Positions 45,044 to 56,231 of a stretch of DNA of 64,000 bases are shown here, in pieces (the stretch's first letter is position 1; each line of letters starts with the position of its first letter). A program made the position numbers and the translations under genes. The notes under the pieces are model-generated. The model was not told the origin of the DNA. It searched no databases and was given only the letters and a program-made list of their open reading frames with translations. The DNA comes from Dendrolimus kikuchii. Lineage: Eukaryota; Arthropoda; Insecta; Lepidoptera; Lasiocampidae. The stretch lies in assembly GCA_019925095.2 (NCBI GenBank), contig CM034408.1:4217001-4281000 (forward strand), given 5' to 3'.

Positions 45044-45240
45044 GTATGTCTTTGAAGACCACGGGCCATAAAAATGGCCCGGACTTTTTGAGGGTTTGCG
45101 TGGGGCCATGGGAAGGCCAACACATTGAAGCCCTTTGACAAATTTAATGTATGTAAATTTGGCGTGACACTGACAGGAGATTATCCCTGTCTACACCATA
45201 TAATAATGCAACCAAGGACATGCCCCGGCCAGTGTAGGAA
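45044..45240 (+). mobile_element. ~195-bp interspersed repeat, copy 2
   Basis: Same order of blocks as 26783-26980, flanked on both sides by GAATTATTATTAT. Confidence 0.7.
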
Positions 45241-45255
45241 TTATTATTATTATGC

Positions 45256-45822
45256 ATTTAGCAGAATGCAAATTTTAGACACTATCGCAATGGAAGCGTG
45301 TTTTGAATATCTTCGCAACACCAAGATATTGAAATTGGGCCCCTGTTAGATTACACACATTCTACATTCATAGTCAAATTCTTTTTGGATTTTGTAAATT
45401 TAGTTGATCATCACACAATAAATTCTTAAACAATGTACATAAAAAGCTAGTATTTAAATAACTTACTATCAAGATCTTACAAAATTGTAAAGTACAAATC
45501 ATTTTAACCCTTATCAATAAGTTACTGCACTCGTTAAAATGATGACTAACTAACAAATTCTGTATCTATAGCATAACAAATTGTTGTATTTTGTTTTTAA
45601 TTAAACGGCGATAATTTTTAAGCGTAAGTAATTTTCTGTTGATCTTTTTGTATGTTATCAAATGAAAGCTATAATTATTTATGATATTTACTTTTTAATT
45701 AATTTCCCACAGACCGAATTTGGTAGATAAGTGTTATTCTACACGTCAATATAATACATATGTGATGTGATATGTAACAATCGTAAAAAATAAAGGTGAC
45801 TATTATTTATGACTATATATCT
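45256..45822. other. Non-coding, nothing recognised
   Basis: AT-rich spacer. Confidence 0.35.
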
Positions 45823-45824
45823 TA

Positions 45825-46142
45825 TCCGTGCAGGAACGGAGAAAGAATACAACTTCCTGCGGCCGGGCGGCCTGTCGTAAGAGGCGACAAAACAACCCAC
45901 AGCCAGGTGGTAGGGCATAGGCCCGACTGGATGGCTACCGTCCCTGGTTTAAAGTATGTCGCCATAACAACCTTGATTTGTGTTCCGGCATTAGTGCCCA
46001 GGTTCCAGTCTCCCTTAAGAGAGCAGCAGCGCATTTGTAGCGCCTTTGGTGTTGAAAATGTTCATAGGCGATGGTAACCGCATTTCATAAAGTGGGCCGT
46101 CTGCCTGTCTGCTGAACTCCTGCAATAAAAAAAAATAAAAAA
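45825..46142 (+). mobile_element. Family A retroposon, full length
   Basis: TCCGTGCAGGAACGGAGAAA to CTGCAATAAAAAAAA; A-rich tail with internal T. Confidence 0.8.
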
Positions 46143-46339
46143 ACTTTAATTTTTTTGTGGAAAACTTAGTCGTTAATAGAAGCTACAAATAGATTTTCAT
46201 TTATAATATCTGTATGATTTTTTTATTATCCAATATGCTTACATTCATATACATTAGAAACATTTAAACTGCGGCATAGAAACCTTATGGGTTTATTCGT
46301 GGCGCAGGGAGTCGTGTACACAATATTGTTATATCAAAA

Positions 46340-46931
46340 AATAAAAAAACTTCGTTCAAAAAAACCGACTTCAAAAATTAAAAAACTAAAAAGTATAAAA
46401 TAACTTATTTCTAAAGCTATTATTATTAATATATATTATCTAAAACATCTTGAAGTCGGTGCAAAGTAAAACATAAAAATTACTATAATTTTTTGAAAAT
46501 TACTAAGCACCGACTTTAAGATGTTTTACATAACATATATTAATAATAATAGCTTTAGAAATAAGTTATTTTATACGTTTTAGTTTTTTAATTTTTGTAG
46601 TCGGTTTTTTTAAACGAAGTTTTTTTATTTTATTTGTCACTTTTAGTGTCTATCTATGTATGGGTAGACCTACGAAAGGTGCCGCGCTCTATAAAAAATA
46701 TAGCAAGAAACGGGAACAAAAAAATGTTCGTAAAATGAAAACTACTGGGCCAAACTATGTTAAATTTTTAGGGGACCAAATAGCAGCTATTCCGCGTAGA
46801 ACCAAAAACAAAAGAATCACGTAAATCGGATCATAAATCTCGGAGTAATCGGTGAACATACATACAAAAAAACAAAAAAAAAGATCCCGACGAATTGAGA
46901 ACCTCCTCCTTTTTTTTTGAAGTCGGTTAAA
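46340..46931. mobile_element. Foldback element with ~115-bp arms and 'AACCGACTTC' ends
   Basis: Arms 46348-46459 and about 46505-46621 are reverse complements with about six differences around a ~45-base centre. The outer right part, CCTCCTCCTTTTTTTTTGA then AGTCGGTTAAAA, is the standard end of a widespread lepidopteran repeat also present at 62500-62550. Confidence 0.75.
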
Positions 46932-47044
46932 AATAGGAGCACAGGCGAGTAATAGTTATCATCATTCTAGTGCTTAGTTCTGATATAATAAAGAATTTGA
47001 GAAAGTACAAAAATTGTACTACCACAAATTAAGTGGGTGTGTTA

Positions 47045-47519
47045 TAGGGTTGCCAAGCATACTTTATAATAACGTATGATGCTTTATTTTTGGTCAATGT
47101 ACTTTATACTTTTGCATAAAAATAAAGTATGTGAAAATACTCTATTTCCAATATTTACTCTGATGCGTAAAATGAAATACTTATATGGATAATTACTGAA
47201 CTATTACCGATCCAGCTTTCACTGAATGAGTTTATTCAGTAATGAATCTAAAATGGCGAGAAGAAAGGAACGGGACATGTATAAATTTAATAAAAAAATA
47301 ATTTTTTGTTTATTTAAATTGGGAATGTAAAGATAGATTCCAAAAATTTAAGGATAATGAAAAGTTGTTGGTGTGTGGTAGAAGCACACAAAAATAGTCT
47401 CTGCAAAAGGAGAAATAGATAAAATTTTGAAAAATACTTTTTTTCTACCAAATACTTTATTTTTTCCCTACTTAAAAAGTGTAATACGTTATTTTTCTCA
47501 AAAATAGTTGGCAACCCTA
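47045..47519. mobile_element. hAT-type non-autonomous element
   Basis: 475 bp; TIRs TAGGGTTGCCAA / TTGGCAACCCTA exact; 8-bp target duplication GTGTGTTA (47037-47044, 47520-47527) exact. No transposase. Confidence 0.85.
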
Positions 47520-47639
47520 GTGTGTTATGACACGTTGCACATAATAATTATAAGTGAGAAGTAGTAAGAATATCAATAATGAAAACTAAAAAATAAACAA
47601 GAGGGTGAAGAAAACATAATCAATAAAGATTTTTCTATA

Positions 47640-47795
47640 TTAATTTTTTTTATCTAATTATTATTTATTGAAATATTTTATGGTTATTTTTTTAATAGTT
47701 TTTTTTTTATTATTTTTTGTTTTTTTTAACATTTTTTTATTATTTTTTTGCTATTTTTTAATATTTTTTTATTTATTTTTTTATTTCTCTTAATT
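47640..47795. repeat. T-rich low-complexity tract
   Basis: About 150 bases of T runs broken by A, G or C. Confidence 0.9.
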
Positions 47796-48004
47796 GTCGG
47801 CCTCAGATAGCCATTATAGTAATACTGGGCAAACATTTCCGTGGGAGCGGAAATATTAAGACCGCAAGCAGTGCGCTCAAAGCACCTCCTGTGAAGTTCG
47901 ACCTTGGTTTATAGGGAGGACGAGAAATGAACTTAGCCGTAAAAGGCTGAAGCGTGACATTAGAGTCACCTCCATCGGAGATGATCCTAATCTAACTTAC
48001 CACC

Positions 48005-48070
48005 GTTTCGCAACGTGTTATAGCTGGCAAGAGAAGAAACGGCGAAAGAAACTCTTCAGCAACACGCCTA
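48005..48070 (-). mobile_element. LINE tail fragment (third tail type)
   Basis: Minus strand GTGTTGCTGAAGAGTTTCTT and ACACGTTGCGAAACGGTG; pairs with 32330-32412. Confidence 0.5.
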
Positions 48071-48183
48071 TTCTAATTTTGTGTCTGTTTGTGTGTAGAG
48101 TTGGGTTGGTAGGATTCGTCAGGCATTAATTAGGCAAGTCGCCTTACTATTGTTCTAAATGTGGTATGAATAACAATGGATTA

Positions 48184-48702
48184 CTAAGGAGAGCACAGCT
48201 TACAAATAGTGGTATTATAGGGCCAGAATCTGAAAAATCGATTTGTAAAACGTTTAAAATTAGTTTGTAATAGCATGACCGATAGCATTCTTATTCCACG
48301 ATACTTTTTCCTCCACTCTTGCACGTGAAGTTTGACTTCGCGTTGAAGCTCGCGCAATCGTTTGCGATTCTCGTCGTTGGGAAATCTACCATATGCTCTA
48401 AATGCAGCCCTCTTTTCTCTTATTAATTCGTTCACCTCATCCGGGAGTGGCACATGTTTTTCCTGTGGTGGTTCAACTTCAGGCTGTGGCTCCGGAACAG
48501 CGGTTTCGAGTTCACTATTAGCCATTGAGGCTGAACGGGAGGGAAGAAACTGTAGATGATAGGTTACTTCATGAGAATCCAAATATTCTAAATATTTTTC
48601 ATAATAAACAGGGTAGTATTGCTGCATATTTGCCAGGAAATTCTTCATTCCTACCTTTTCTATTATATATTGCCCGAGATCCAAATGTATATTGGTAGTC
48701 AT
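48184..48702 (-). mobile_element. LINE ORF fragment, endonuclease-RT linker region
   Basis: 172-codon open frame. Its second half, LPDEVNELIREKRAAFRAYG then RKRLRELQREVKLHVQEWR, resembles the basic linker between endonuclease and reverse transcriptase in Jockey/I-type LINEs. The first half (start MTTNIHLDLGQYIIEKVGMK) is unrecognised and does not look like an endonuclease, so the frame may be chimeric. It ends at a TAG after the linker; no RT follows. Confidence 0.5.
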
Positions 48703-49400
48703 CTTGGGGCGGGTACAGCCCTGAGCGTGTTATGTGTGACCTTGTCCCTCTGCTGGGTGTAAACAGGGGGGTGCGCCCTATGGTGTGCCCTAAGCTTGTA
48801 ATCCCTCGCCAGTCTTATTGTGCAAAGGGGTCCCTAACTGCTCTGTGGGAAAACCAACCACAGAGAATAGGAAAAAGGGGAATGGGTAGGGAGGACAATG
48901 TGGGTGATATCTGGGGTCGGCGAGGGTGCTGCCCCAAAGCCGGTGGTTCCAGACCCGTCCGAGTTGCGTCGTTTCCCTGAAGGGGAAAAGACGAGCGCTC
49001 GGGTCACGCCCCAGCTAAGTTCGTTAACACCGTCAGGTATCCCTTAGCTGACCTCGTGGTATTTAAAATTCAGTAATGAATTAAATTTACCAAGTGGATT
49101 CGTAAAATAAAAACGCGCGGTAGAAAAAGGCGAGAAGAGCAATAAAAATGCTCAGATATACGATAACGTCTGGGTGGCGTCGACTGATGTAAGTGACTTG
49201 TCGCACAAAGAATGGGACACGTCCGTACAACACGATCGCTGATGCCGTAATGACAGACCGCAGACCGACGAGCGGCGGGGAGCGTAGCACGACGTCCCCC
49301 CTCCCGGCTCCCAATCTGACCCGTTCCGTTATACCAGTGAAGTGAGAATAATAATTGAAAACAGCAGCTGCTTTGCAACTTCACGTTGTTCACCCGGCCT
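48703..49400 (-). other. GC-richer upstream region of the LINE fragment, possibly its 5' part
   Basis: Balanced to GC-rich, with clean edges against AT-rich flanks near 49040 and 49400. A Met-less minus-strand frame (about 49360-49087) ends in a hydrophobic stretch VYLSIFIALLAFFYRAF; meaning unknown. Confidence 0.3.
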
Positions 49401-50005
49401 CAAGGTCAATCTAGCAAAGCACGTGGGTAGCAATTTAACATGAATGATAGCCTTTTTTTCTTTTTTTTTTGTCTTACACATTATTAACCTAATAATTTAT
49501 TCTGTAATTTTGTTATACACAATACACACATTTTTTCAAATATCAATTTTCTATGGTCATACGAGACGGATCAAAACACAAAATAAAAGGACGCGACGCT
49601 ATTCAATGACATTTAATCAAATTTATTTATATGCACTATGACTAATTCTTTTAGTTTGAAGACAGAAATTACCCGTCTAGATACATACATTAACGCTTTT
49701 TGTACAATATTTTTAGGCAGAAAAATAGGCGGCCTTATCGTTGAGTGCGATCTCTTCCAGGCAACCTAACTTTAAGTGCATAAATTCAGTTTTTTTTTAT
49801 ATATTTTTTTTTAATATAAATAAATATACACAAACACATGAAATATATTTGTACTCGATAAATAATAATCATATAATTGCATATATATAATTTAGGCAAT
49901 ACTTGTTTAAGGAGAGATAGTGCTTCCTGAGTAGGTTGTCGTCTTTAGATTTATTTTGAACTCAACACATGGAAACTGAAACTATTAAGTATATTAATCC
50001 ATCTA
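49401..50005 (-). other. Non-coding with LINE stem-loop tail
   Basis: 49700-49775 holds GGCGGCCTTATCG, loop, TGCGATCTCTTCCAGGCAAC on the plus strand (element on minus). Otherwise AT-rich. Confidence 0.5.
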
Positions 50006-50006
50006 T

Positions 50007-50533
50007 AATATTATAAAATTCTAAACATGCCGTGTCTGTACATTAAGGCTATTAAAAACAAAACAACTGGAGTAGACTATATTAAACGATGGAGAACACT
50101 TTTTTCAGATTTGTTGTCTGTTTGTCCATTTGTTCGGGATTCACGTAAAAACTACTGAGCCGATTTCGATGCCGTTTTCGGTGGTCGATAGATAATTCTT
50201 AGAATTAAACTCTGCGCTACTTTTTGTCCCGGGAGTCCCGCGGGAATTTTTCTGGGAATGATTTAAAATGGCGAGATAAAAAAGAAATCGAATTCCAACG
50301 TGGTTACTAATCGATAGCAGATTTAATGTCATATTTTTTATCCTGGGAATCCCGCTGGAATTTCCCGGGAGTGGTTTGAAGTTATTCGGATGCATAAAAA
50401 TGAGCCTATTCTGACACAGTTTCCACTAAAACGATAGCTCACATTCTCTTTTTAAATGTTACGATACTTTGTGTCCCGAGTATCCCGCGGGAATTACAAG
50501 TCAAGCGTGGACGAAGTCGCGGGTTATACTCTA
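50007..50533 (+). mobile_element. 'CCCGCGGGAAT' interspersed repeat, tandem copy 1
   Basis: Begins ATAATATTATAAAATTCTAA; holds TGTTCGGGATTCACGTAAAA, three GGGAATCCCGC-type blocks and ends GACGAAGTCGCGGGTTATAC. Confidence 0.65.
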
Positions 50534-50945
50534 GTAATATTATAAAATTCTAATCATGCCGTATCTGTACATTGAAGCTATTTAAAAAACAAACAACTGG
50601 AATACGCTATATGGATGATGGGGAACACGATGCAATTTTTAGATTTCTTGTCTGTCCGTTTGTTCGGGATTCACGTAAAAACTACTGGGCTGATTTCGAT
50701 GCAGTTTTCGCTAATCAACAGCAAAGTTCTAGACTTAAATCTGCGCTACTTTTTATCCCGGGAATCCCGCAACGATTTTCCCAGGAGCGGTTTGAAGTTT
50801 TTCGGGTGCATAAAAATTTGCTTATTCTGGCACAGTTTCCAATAAAACGACGGCTTACATTATTTTTTAAAACTCTGTGATTCTTTGTGTCCCGCAAATC
50901 CCGCGGGTATTTTAAGTCAAGCGTGGACGAAGTCGCGGGCATATG
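50534..50945 (+). mobile_element. 'CCCGCGGGAAT' interspersed repeat, tandem copy 2
   Basis: Follows copy 1 directly with the same start and end blocks but lacks one internal ~120-base portion. Confidence 0.65.
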
Positions 50946-50987
50946 CCCGTGATTTTGTATTTCTTCTTTACAGTCTTGGAATTAAGG

Positions 50988-51065
50988 GACCATTAATAAA
51001 TTACGTAAGGATGATTTTGTCGATTTTTGACAATTTGACAATTTCTCGAACCTCCCCCCACCCTG
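50988..51065. mobile_element. MITE end fragment ('GGGACCATTAATAAATTACG')
   Basis: GGGACCATTAATAAATTACG resembles the ends of the 42518-42843 element; TCTTACGTAAGA at 51070-51081 is palindromic. Confidence 0.4.
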
Positions 51066-51378
51066 CCTCTTCTTACGTAAGATTCAATCTCGTTTCTCCG
51101 AATAATAAAACGTTGGAAAAGAATCGGTTACACTAAAAATCACAGTTTAACGTATATCAAAGATTTTTTATTCTTTAGCAGATAATTTAGGTTATACTCT
51201 TTCATTGCTATCTGATATAGATAATATTAGGTAAGAATGGGTTTTATCCCCTCCTCCCCCAAATAAGGGTATATATAGATTTTTAAGTGACTGACAGATT
51301 CCATGTTTTCACTTTGAACAAATGGCACGAGAGGCTTATGATAACTAAAATAAATCGTCATAAAAATATATTAATCAA

Positions 51379-51781
51379 CTTACTTACTCCGTTGGCTCAG
51401 CGACCCAAAGTGGGTCTTGGCCTCCGAAACGAGAGCATGCCACTTTTCTCGGTCCTGTGCGGTTTCTTGCCAATTACTGGCTCCTAGCTCCGACAGGTCC
51501 GCCTCTACTCTGTCCTTCCAGCGATATTTAGGACGGCCGACCGGGCGCCGACCTACCGGCCGTCCCAAATATGCTTTCCTCACGCTGCGATCCTCACCCA
51601 TCCGTTCTACGTGACCGAGCCAGCGGAGGCGGTGAGCTTTTATTTCTCCTATTATGTTAGGCTCGGCCACGAGATTCTCAATTTCGAGGTTACTTCGGAT
51701 CCTCCAGCTGCCATCCTCTCTTTTTGTTGGACCCAGAATCTTGCGGAGAACCTTCCTTTCCGCTACTAAAAGCATATATAT
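51379..51781 (-). mobile_element. RTE-like LINE (second lineage), 3'-end insertion
   Basis: Minus frame of 131 residues: VAERKVLRKILGPTKREDGS, AHRLRWLGHVERMGEDRSVR, RPVGRPKYRWKDRVEADL. Ends with (AAGT)n. Target duplication ATATATTAATCAA, 13 bp (51366-51378, 51782-51794). 5'-truncated, otherwise open. Confidence 0.85.
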
Positions 51782-51829
51782 ATATATTAATCAAAATCAA
51801 TTAAAACCTATGTCACTCAAAAATAATGT

Positions 51830-51935
51830 AGCTTTCTACTGGTGAAATAACAATGGTTCAGTAGTTCAAAGAGATACTTCCCACAAACTGACAAACTTTG
51901 CCTCTTTATAATATTAGACTAATATTATTAGTATA
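51830..51935 (+). mobile_element. ACTAGC-superfamily repeat, 3' part
   Basis: TAGCTTTCTACTGGTGAAAT, GGTTCAGTAGTTCAA, end CTTTATAATATTAG. Confidence 0.5.
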
Positions 51936-51939
51936 GGTA

Positions 51940-52229
51940 GATTACTGTTAAATGGTACAAAGACAAATCTGTCACTACCTGTTTTATGCTGAATGCACAT
52001 TTTAATCCATTCGTAAATCAATCTTTTGGGAGTTAATCCTTTGTACTGACGCTAAGTCCTTTATTAAAGCTCAGGCGAAACGAATCATGATTCCGTCGGG
52101 GAACTAGGAACGTAGGTTTCGTGACAGGTTATTAAATAGGATTACGTTAGCTAGGCTCTACTCCTGATTTTGTCTGTGTTTAAAAATAGAATGGAAGAAC
52201 TTTCATCGTTTTTACTTTTTTGTATTACG
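51940..52229. other. Non-coding, nothing recognised
   Basis: AT-rich spacer. Confidence 0.3.
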
Positions 52230-52920
52230 AGCTGGTAAATATAGACAGACGGCGCAACTCATGGAAAGTAGTTGCCGTCGCCTATAGGCGTTTGCACCAC
52301 AATCGGCAAGGCCAACTCGTTGGCAGCCTTTAGAATGGGTTTTTTTTTATTGCAGGAGTTCAGCAGACAGGCATACGGCCCACTTGATGGAAAGCTATTA
52401 CCGTCGTCTGTGGACATTGGCAACACCAAAGGTGCTACAAATGCGCTGCTGCTTTCTTAAGGGAGACTAGAACCTGGTCACTAATGCCGGGAACGCAATA
52501 CAAGGTTGTTATGGCGGCATACTCTAGACCAGGAGTGGTAGACATGCAGTCAAGCAAATGCCCTACCAACTGGCTGTGGGTTATTTTGTAGCCTCTTACG
52601 CCAGGCCGCCCGAAAGGAAATTGTGTTCTTTCTCCGTTCCTGCGCAGATGTAATGGGATAGGGGGATTAGACAGGAGGATCAAAAAGGAGAAATGGGGAC
52701 ATGGGACGGAATATGGCATCGGAATAGGAGGATGAAACAGAAAATGCTGGATAGGGGAAGGAGAAAGTGGACCATCGGAACTCTCACTCATCGCACAAAA
52801 TATGATTAGCTCAAGGCGAACCGTTTCACGCCGATATTCTGTAAGAGCGTAGTATTACACCAATCGAGCCGGCGTTAAAAGCTGTAATCAAGATAATGAC
52901 TCCAGTATGGTTCTACCACG
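52230..52920 (-). mobile_element. Older repeat split by family A
   Basis: Outer parts 52230-52333 and 52650-52920 match the continuous copy at 12700-13010. Confidence 0.55.
52340..52649 (-). mobile_element. Family A retroposon nested in the older repeat
   Basis: T9 run next to AATGGG (52334-52339), repeated as AATGGG right after the element (52654-52659): likely 6-bp target duplication. Start reads TCTGCGCAGGAACGGAG on the minus strand. Confidence 0.8.
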
Positions 52921-52924
52921 GCAA

Positions 52925-53280
52925 AAGTGACCATCTTTTTGAACAAATAAATAATTTGATTTCTTGATATTCTAACAAAAGCTAAAATAAAAGGATGTAT
53001 TCATAATAAACGCAAATCTAGTTATGTAACCCGTCTATCGTCGGCATCTCCGGGCGCCGACAGACGACCAAACATATCGCCTCTTGGATCTTGATTGAGA
53101 TTTATTGGTCCTTCGAGCACTGTCGGCTCGCTCTATATAAATCAGTCTATGGATAGTAGCGGGAAACAATATGTTTTCTTTTGCCGAAAATTCGGTATAG
53201 CGTAACATTTTATTAGTGTAGCAGTATAATTCGTCTAGGGAAAAAACATTTGAAAAAGCCCCGAAATCCTATATTTATCA
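52925..53280. promoter_or_regulatory. TATA-box/initiator-like site in unassigned GC-richer patch
   Basis: CTCTATATAAATCAGTCT (53131-53148) combines a TATA box with a TCAGTC-like initiator close by; the patch 53025-53165 is GC-richer than its surroundings and might be part of an LTR. No gene follows. Confidence 0.25.
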
Positions 53281-53283
53281 GAA

Positions 53284-53390
53284 ATCACCATAAGTCTGGA
53301 AGAAATTGTTTTAAGCAATAAGGCCGCCCAATATACTCCCTTATATGTAGTGTTGTACTTTTATCATGTTGGTATACAATAAAGAGTTAT
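53284..53390 (+). mobile_element. LINE stem-loop tail
   Basis: CTGGAAGAAATTG, stem ATTGTTTTAAGCAAT, AAGGCCGCCC, then ACAATAAAGAG. Both stem sides are changed relative to other copies, keeping pairing. Confidence 0.6.
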
Positions 53391-54480
53391 AGCCAATGGT
53401 AATACAATTATTGTTATTATTGTCTCGCTCTTTGATAATAAAAAATACACCGCTAAAATTTCTAATCAACTTCTTATTACATGTAACATATTTTTTAGAG
53501 TTTTAATAAGTAAAAATTGACAGATTTTCTTTTCAATATGGAAGTAAGAGACAAATCAATGATTATTTACAGATTTCATGCAAATAAAATTAACATGCAC
53601 AAGGCTCTTCTTGTAGTTGAAATAAACATCAATACAACACCTCAAACAACTGGCATTAGCATTCTTAGCATTGTTTTTCTTGGTATGGTAGTAACAGTTT
53701 AAACGATAATTCTCAATAGAGCAACAACAGTTTTATTGTTTGGGGCTTAAAAGATTACCAATGTATTGTTTAATTTTTTTGTTCACAATGAGAGATTTAT
53801 ATACCCATTGATATTGTTCTAAAAAGTGCCTTCCTTAATACGCTCTTAGATTATATTCTGTTTACAATTCATTATGAATGAAATAATTAAAATACTTTAT
53901 TTGTTACTATAAACTAGAGTTAGATTCTTAAAACAAAGTACAATATGTAGTTTGAATTATTTTAATGGAATTTGTTCATTTGAATAATTTTGTTTGTCGT
54001 GCTATTTATTATACTCTAGATTAAGCTCAGAACAATTATTAGACTAAAAGTTAATAACACAAGCCCTTTGATGACGTCATTGGTCTTGATATTTAAAATT
54101 AACTTCATAAATAACTAGAAAAAACACTTTTTTACTTAATTAAAAACGGGGTTTTGTTTTCTGGATAATTGCTTCGGTTTTCGAAACGCGGTACATCACT
54201 ACTGTCCTGTATTCTAACAAATATGCGTTTGCTGTTATAAACTCTATAATATCGAAGAGTGGAAAACGTGAATTAATTTTAGGCACTGCATTTGTTATTT
54301 TGTATAATAAAGCTTTGGAGTTCATGAACGTAATCAGATGATTTGTTTTGATCATTCGTTAACGCTTCTTGTCCTTGAATTTGATCTTACAGTCGATAAA
54401 ATGTGACTCATAAGTTTCTATGGTTTTAGACTTTCAAAAACTTATCTATAATATTTATATACAATACCTATTTATCTATA
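53391..54480. other. Long AT-rich non-coding stretch
   Basis: No element or gene supported. The minus-strand frame 54355-54140 is unrecognised. Confidence 0.4.
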
Positions 54481-54485
54481 CTACC

Positions 54486-54745
54486 AAGCTGTGATAGCTT
54501 AGTGATTAGCGCGGATTCGAATCCTAGCCGAAAAGCATGCAATACTTACGCAGTTCTCTGATCTGACCAACATATTGTTACATTGTTGTGTGTTGTTATC
54601 TCGATGTGCAGGTTTCATCACGATGTTTTCCTTCGTCGCCATCAACACGTCTAAACTATAACAATATGCACATTACATCATCAGAAAACTGTCGTAGTCA
54701 TTAGAGTTTGGGACGCGAGGCCGTTAACCACTAAGCTGAATGGAA
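54486..54745 (+). mobile_element. tRNA-like SINE with an inverted second head
   Basis: Head AGCTTAGTGATTAGCGC and GATTCGAATCCTAGCC; body CAGGTTTCATCACGATGTTT then TCCTTCGTCGCC; the far end, CCGTTAACCACTAAGCT, is a reversed copy of the A-box region. Confidence 0.55.
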
Positions 54746-55120
54746 TATCTGGGGCCCAATTCTGCTATTGAGTCGGTAGTGTACGGCGATTTTGATGCCT
54801 AGTAATGGCAGAATTGGACACCTGTTTTTTTACATTTAGTTTTGTACCTACTGCGCACCAAATATTGACTGCTCCACATTCGTGTCCAAAAAAAGCCTTT
54901 ATAAGGATAGCTCGGCTTTGTGATTGACGAACAAGATGTTTATCTGTTAACAACGCGTGTGGCTGCGTCTGCGCAGGATAACGTGCGCCGTGAACAATCG
55001 GCGTGTGAACCTATTGTGTGATTGACATTTTCGAAAATGTTTGGTCAGTTGTTATAAGCGGTCCAAATTCTTGTGGGAATCCTCTATGGGTATCAACATT
55101 TATGTTATGCAGATCTGATA
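54746..55120. other. Non-coding, one MITE-like end pair
   Basis: GGGCCCAATTCTGCTATT (54752-54769) and ATGGCAGAATTGGACAC (54806-) are partly complementary. Otherwise nothing. Confidence 0.3.
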
Positions 55121-55128
55121 CACTAAGG

Positions 55129-55406
55129 GCCTTACTTATAATCGTTTCTTAAATTTAAAGAAACTGCTCAGCCACTGATTAGTGAAAATCTTACCCATAA
55201 ACTCCTCTTTAGTCGAATATTTTGGGTACAACCTACGTTAATCATTCAAATTTCGTTTATCTATGCTCCTCTTAGGTAACCAGAGGTAATACATGTTTCT
55301 AAAGTGAAAAAAATATATTCATTGATTAGGGTGTGATTCTGATTCTCTTACTTAAGAGATGGTTAATCGTTTCTTAACGAGATTATTATAAATAAGGCCG
55401 TAAGTT
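55129..55406. mobile_element. MITE with 'GGCCTTA.TTATAAT' ends
   Basis: AAGGGCCTTACTTATAATCG at the left and ATTATTATAAATAAGGCCG at the right are imperfect inverted repeats, each next to a TTAAGAAACG-type block. About 278 bp. Confidence 0.5.
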
Positions 55407-55559
55407 CTATACTCTACATAAAGTCCTTAAAGACAAGATATTTGAACCAAATTTCAATAAACATTGAAAACTTTAAAAAAATATCCTCAATACATAGTAT
55501 ATTTAGATAAATATGTATGTTTGTATTGTAATTTATGTAACATTTTCCTTTATGTTTAC

Positions 55560-55992
55560 GTATATATTAGTCTATATATATAAAAAAATCAATTGCTGTT
55601 CGTTAGTCTCGCTAAAACTCGAGAACAGCTGGACTGCTTTGGCTAATTTTGGTTTTGAATTATTTGTGGAATCCAGGGAAGGTTTAAAAGTTGAGTAAAT
55701 ATGAAAAAATGCTTGAAATATAGTAAAAACCAACAATTTAGTTATCCCTTAGAAACTGTTCCTACCTGTCAAACATTTGATGTTCGTCCCGTCGTTTAGA
55801 AATCAATTAAATTTAAAAGTGAAGTTTAGTTTCATTTTTTTGGTTTTGAATGTCAAAGGTTTGATGTTCGTTCCGGTTAAGTTTTGACCACATTTTTAAC
55901 TAAAGTTGAAACATTCTGCAATTATCATTCAGCTTTTTTATTCATTGATTCAGAGGTGGTAATTACGAAGTTTGCCGGTTCAGCTAGTATAT
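55560..55992 (+). mobile_element. Interspersed repeat ending 'GCCGGTTCAGCTAGTAT'
   Basis: ATTGCTGTTCGTTAGTCTCG, AAAACTCGAGAACAGCTGGA and AATTATTTGTGGAATCCAGG are blocks of a repeat I know as common in Lepidoptera. Confidence 0.55.
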
Positions 55993-56023
55993 TGTATTTA
56001 TTGCATACCTACTTCTGTCCATT

Positions 56024-56145
56024 CAAAGGTTGTCTGGAAGAAATTGCTCCCAGCGATAAGACCGCCCATTGTACTCGTCATTACGATTGTATGTATGAAT
56101 TTATTTTGTAACATTGTGAGGAATAAAGTATATTTTACTCTATTC
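56024..56145 (+). mobile_element. LINE stem-loop tail
   Basis: GGTTGTCTGGAAGAAATTGC, loop, GCGATAAGACCGCCCATTGT, poly(A) signal in GGAATAAAGTATATT. Confidence 0.65.
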
Positions 56146-56231
56146 TATGTTTAAAAATAGATAATTTTTATATTAAAATAAGGATCCACAAATATATGCA
56201 TTTAAAGATAAACTTCACAAAAACGACTATT

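Noticed and set aside
49087..49314. Small membrane protein
   Set aside because: The frame has no ATG (starts at TTG), follows a stop, and sits in a probable transposon leader; noted only as a feature of the block.
53131..53148. Host gene promoter with TATA and initiator
   Set aside because: No downstream exon recognised and the patch may be LTR-derived; listed only as a low-confidence site.
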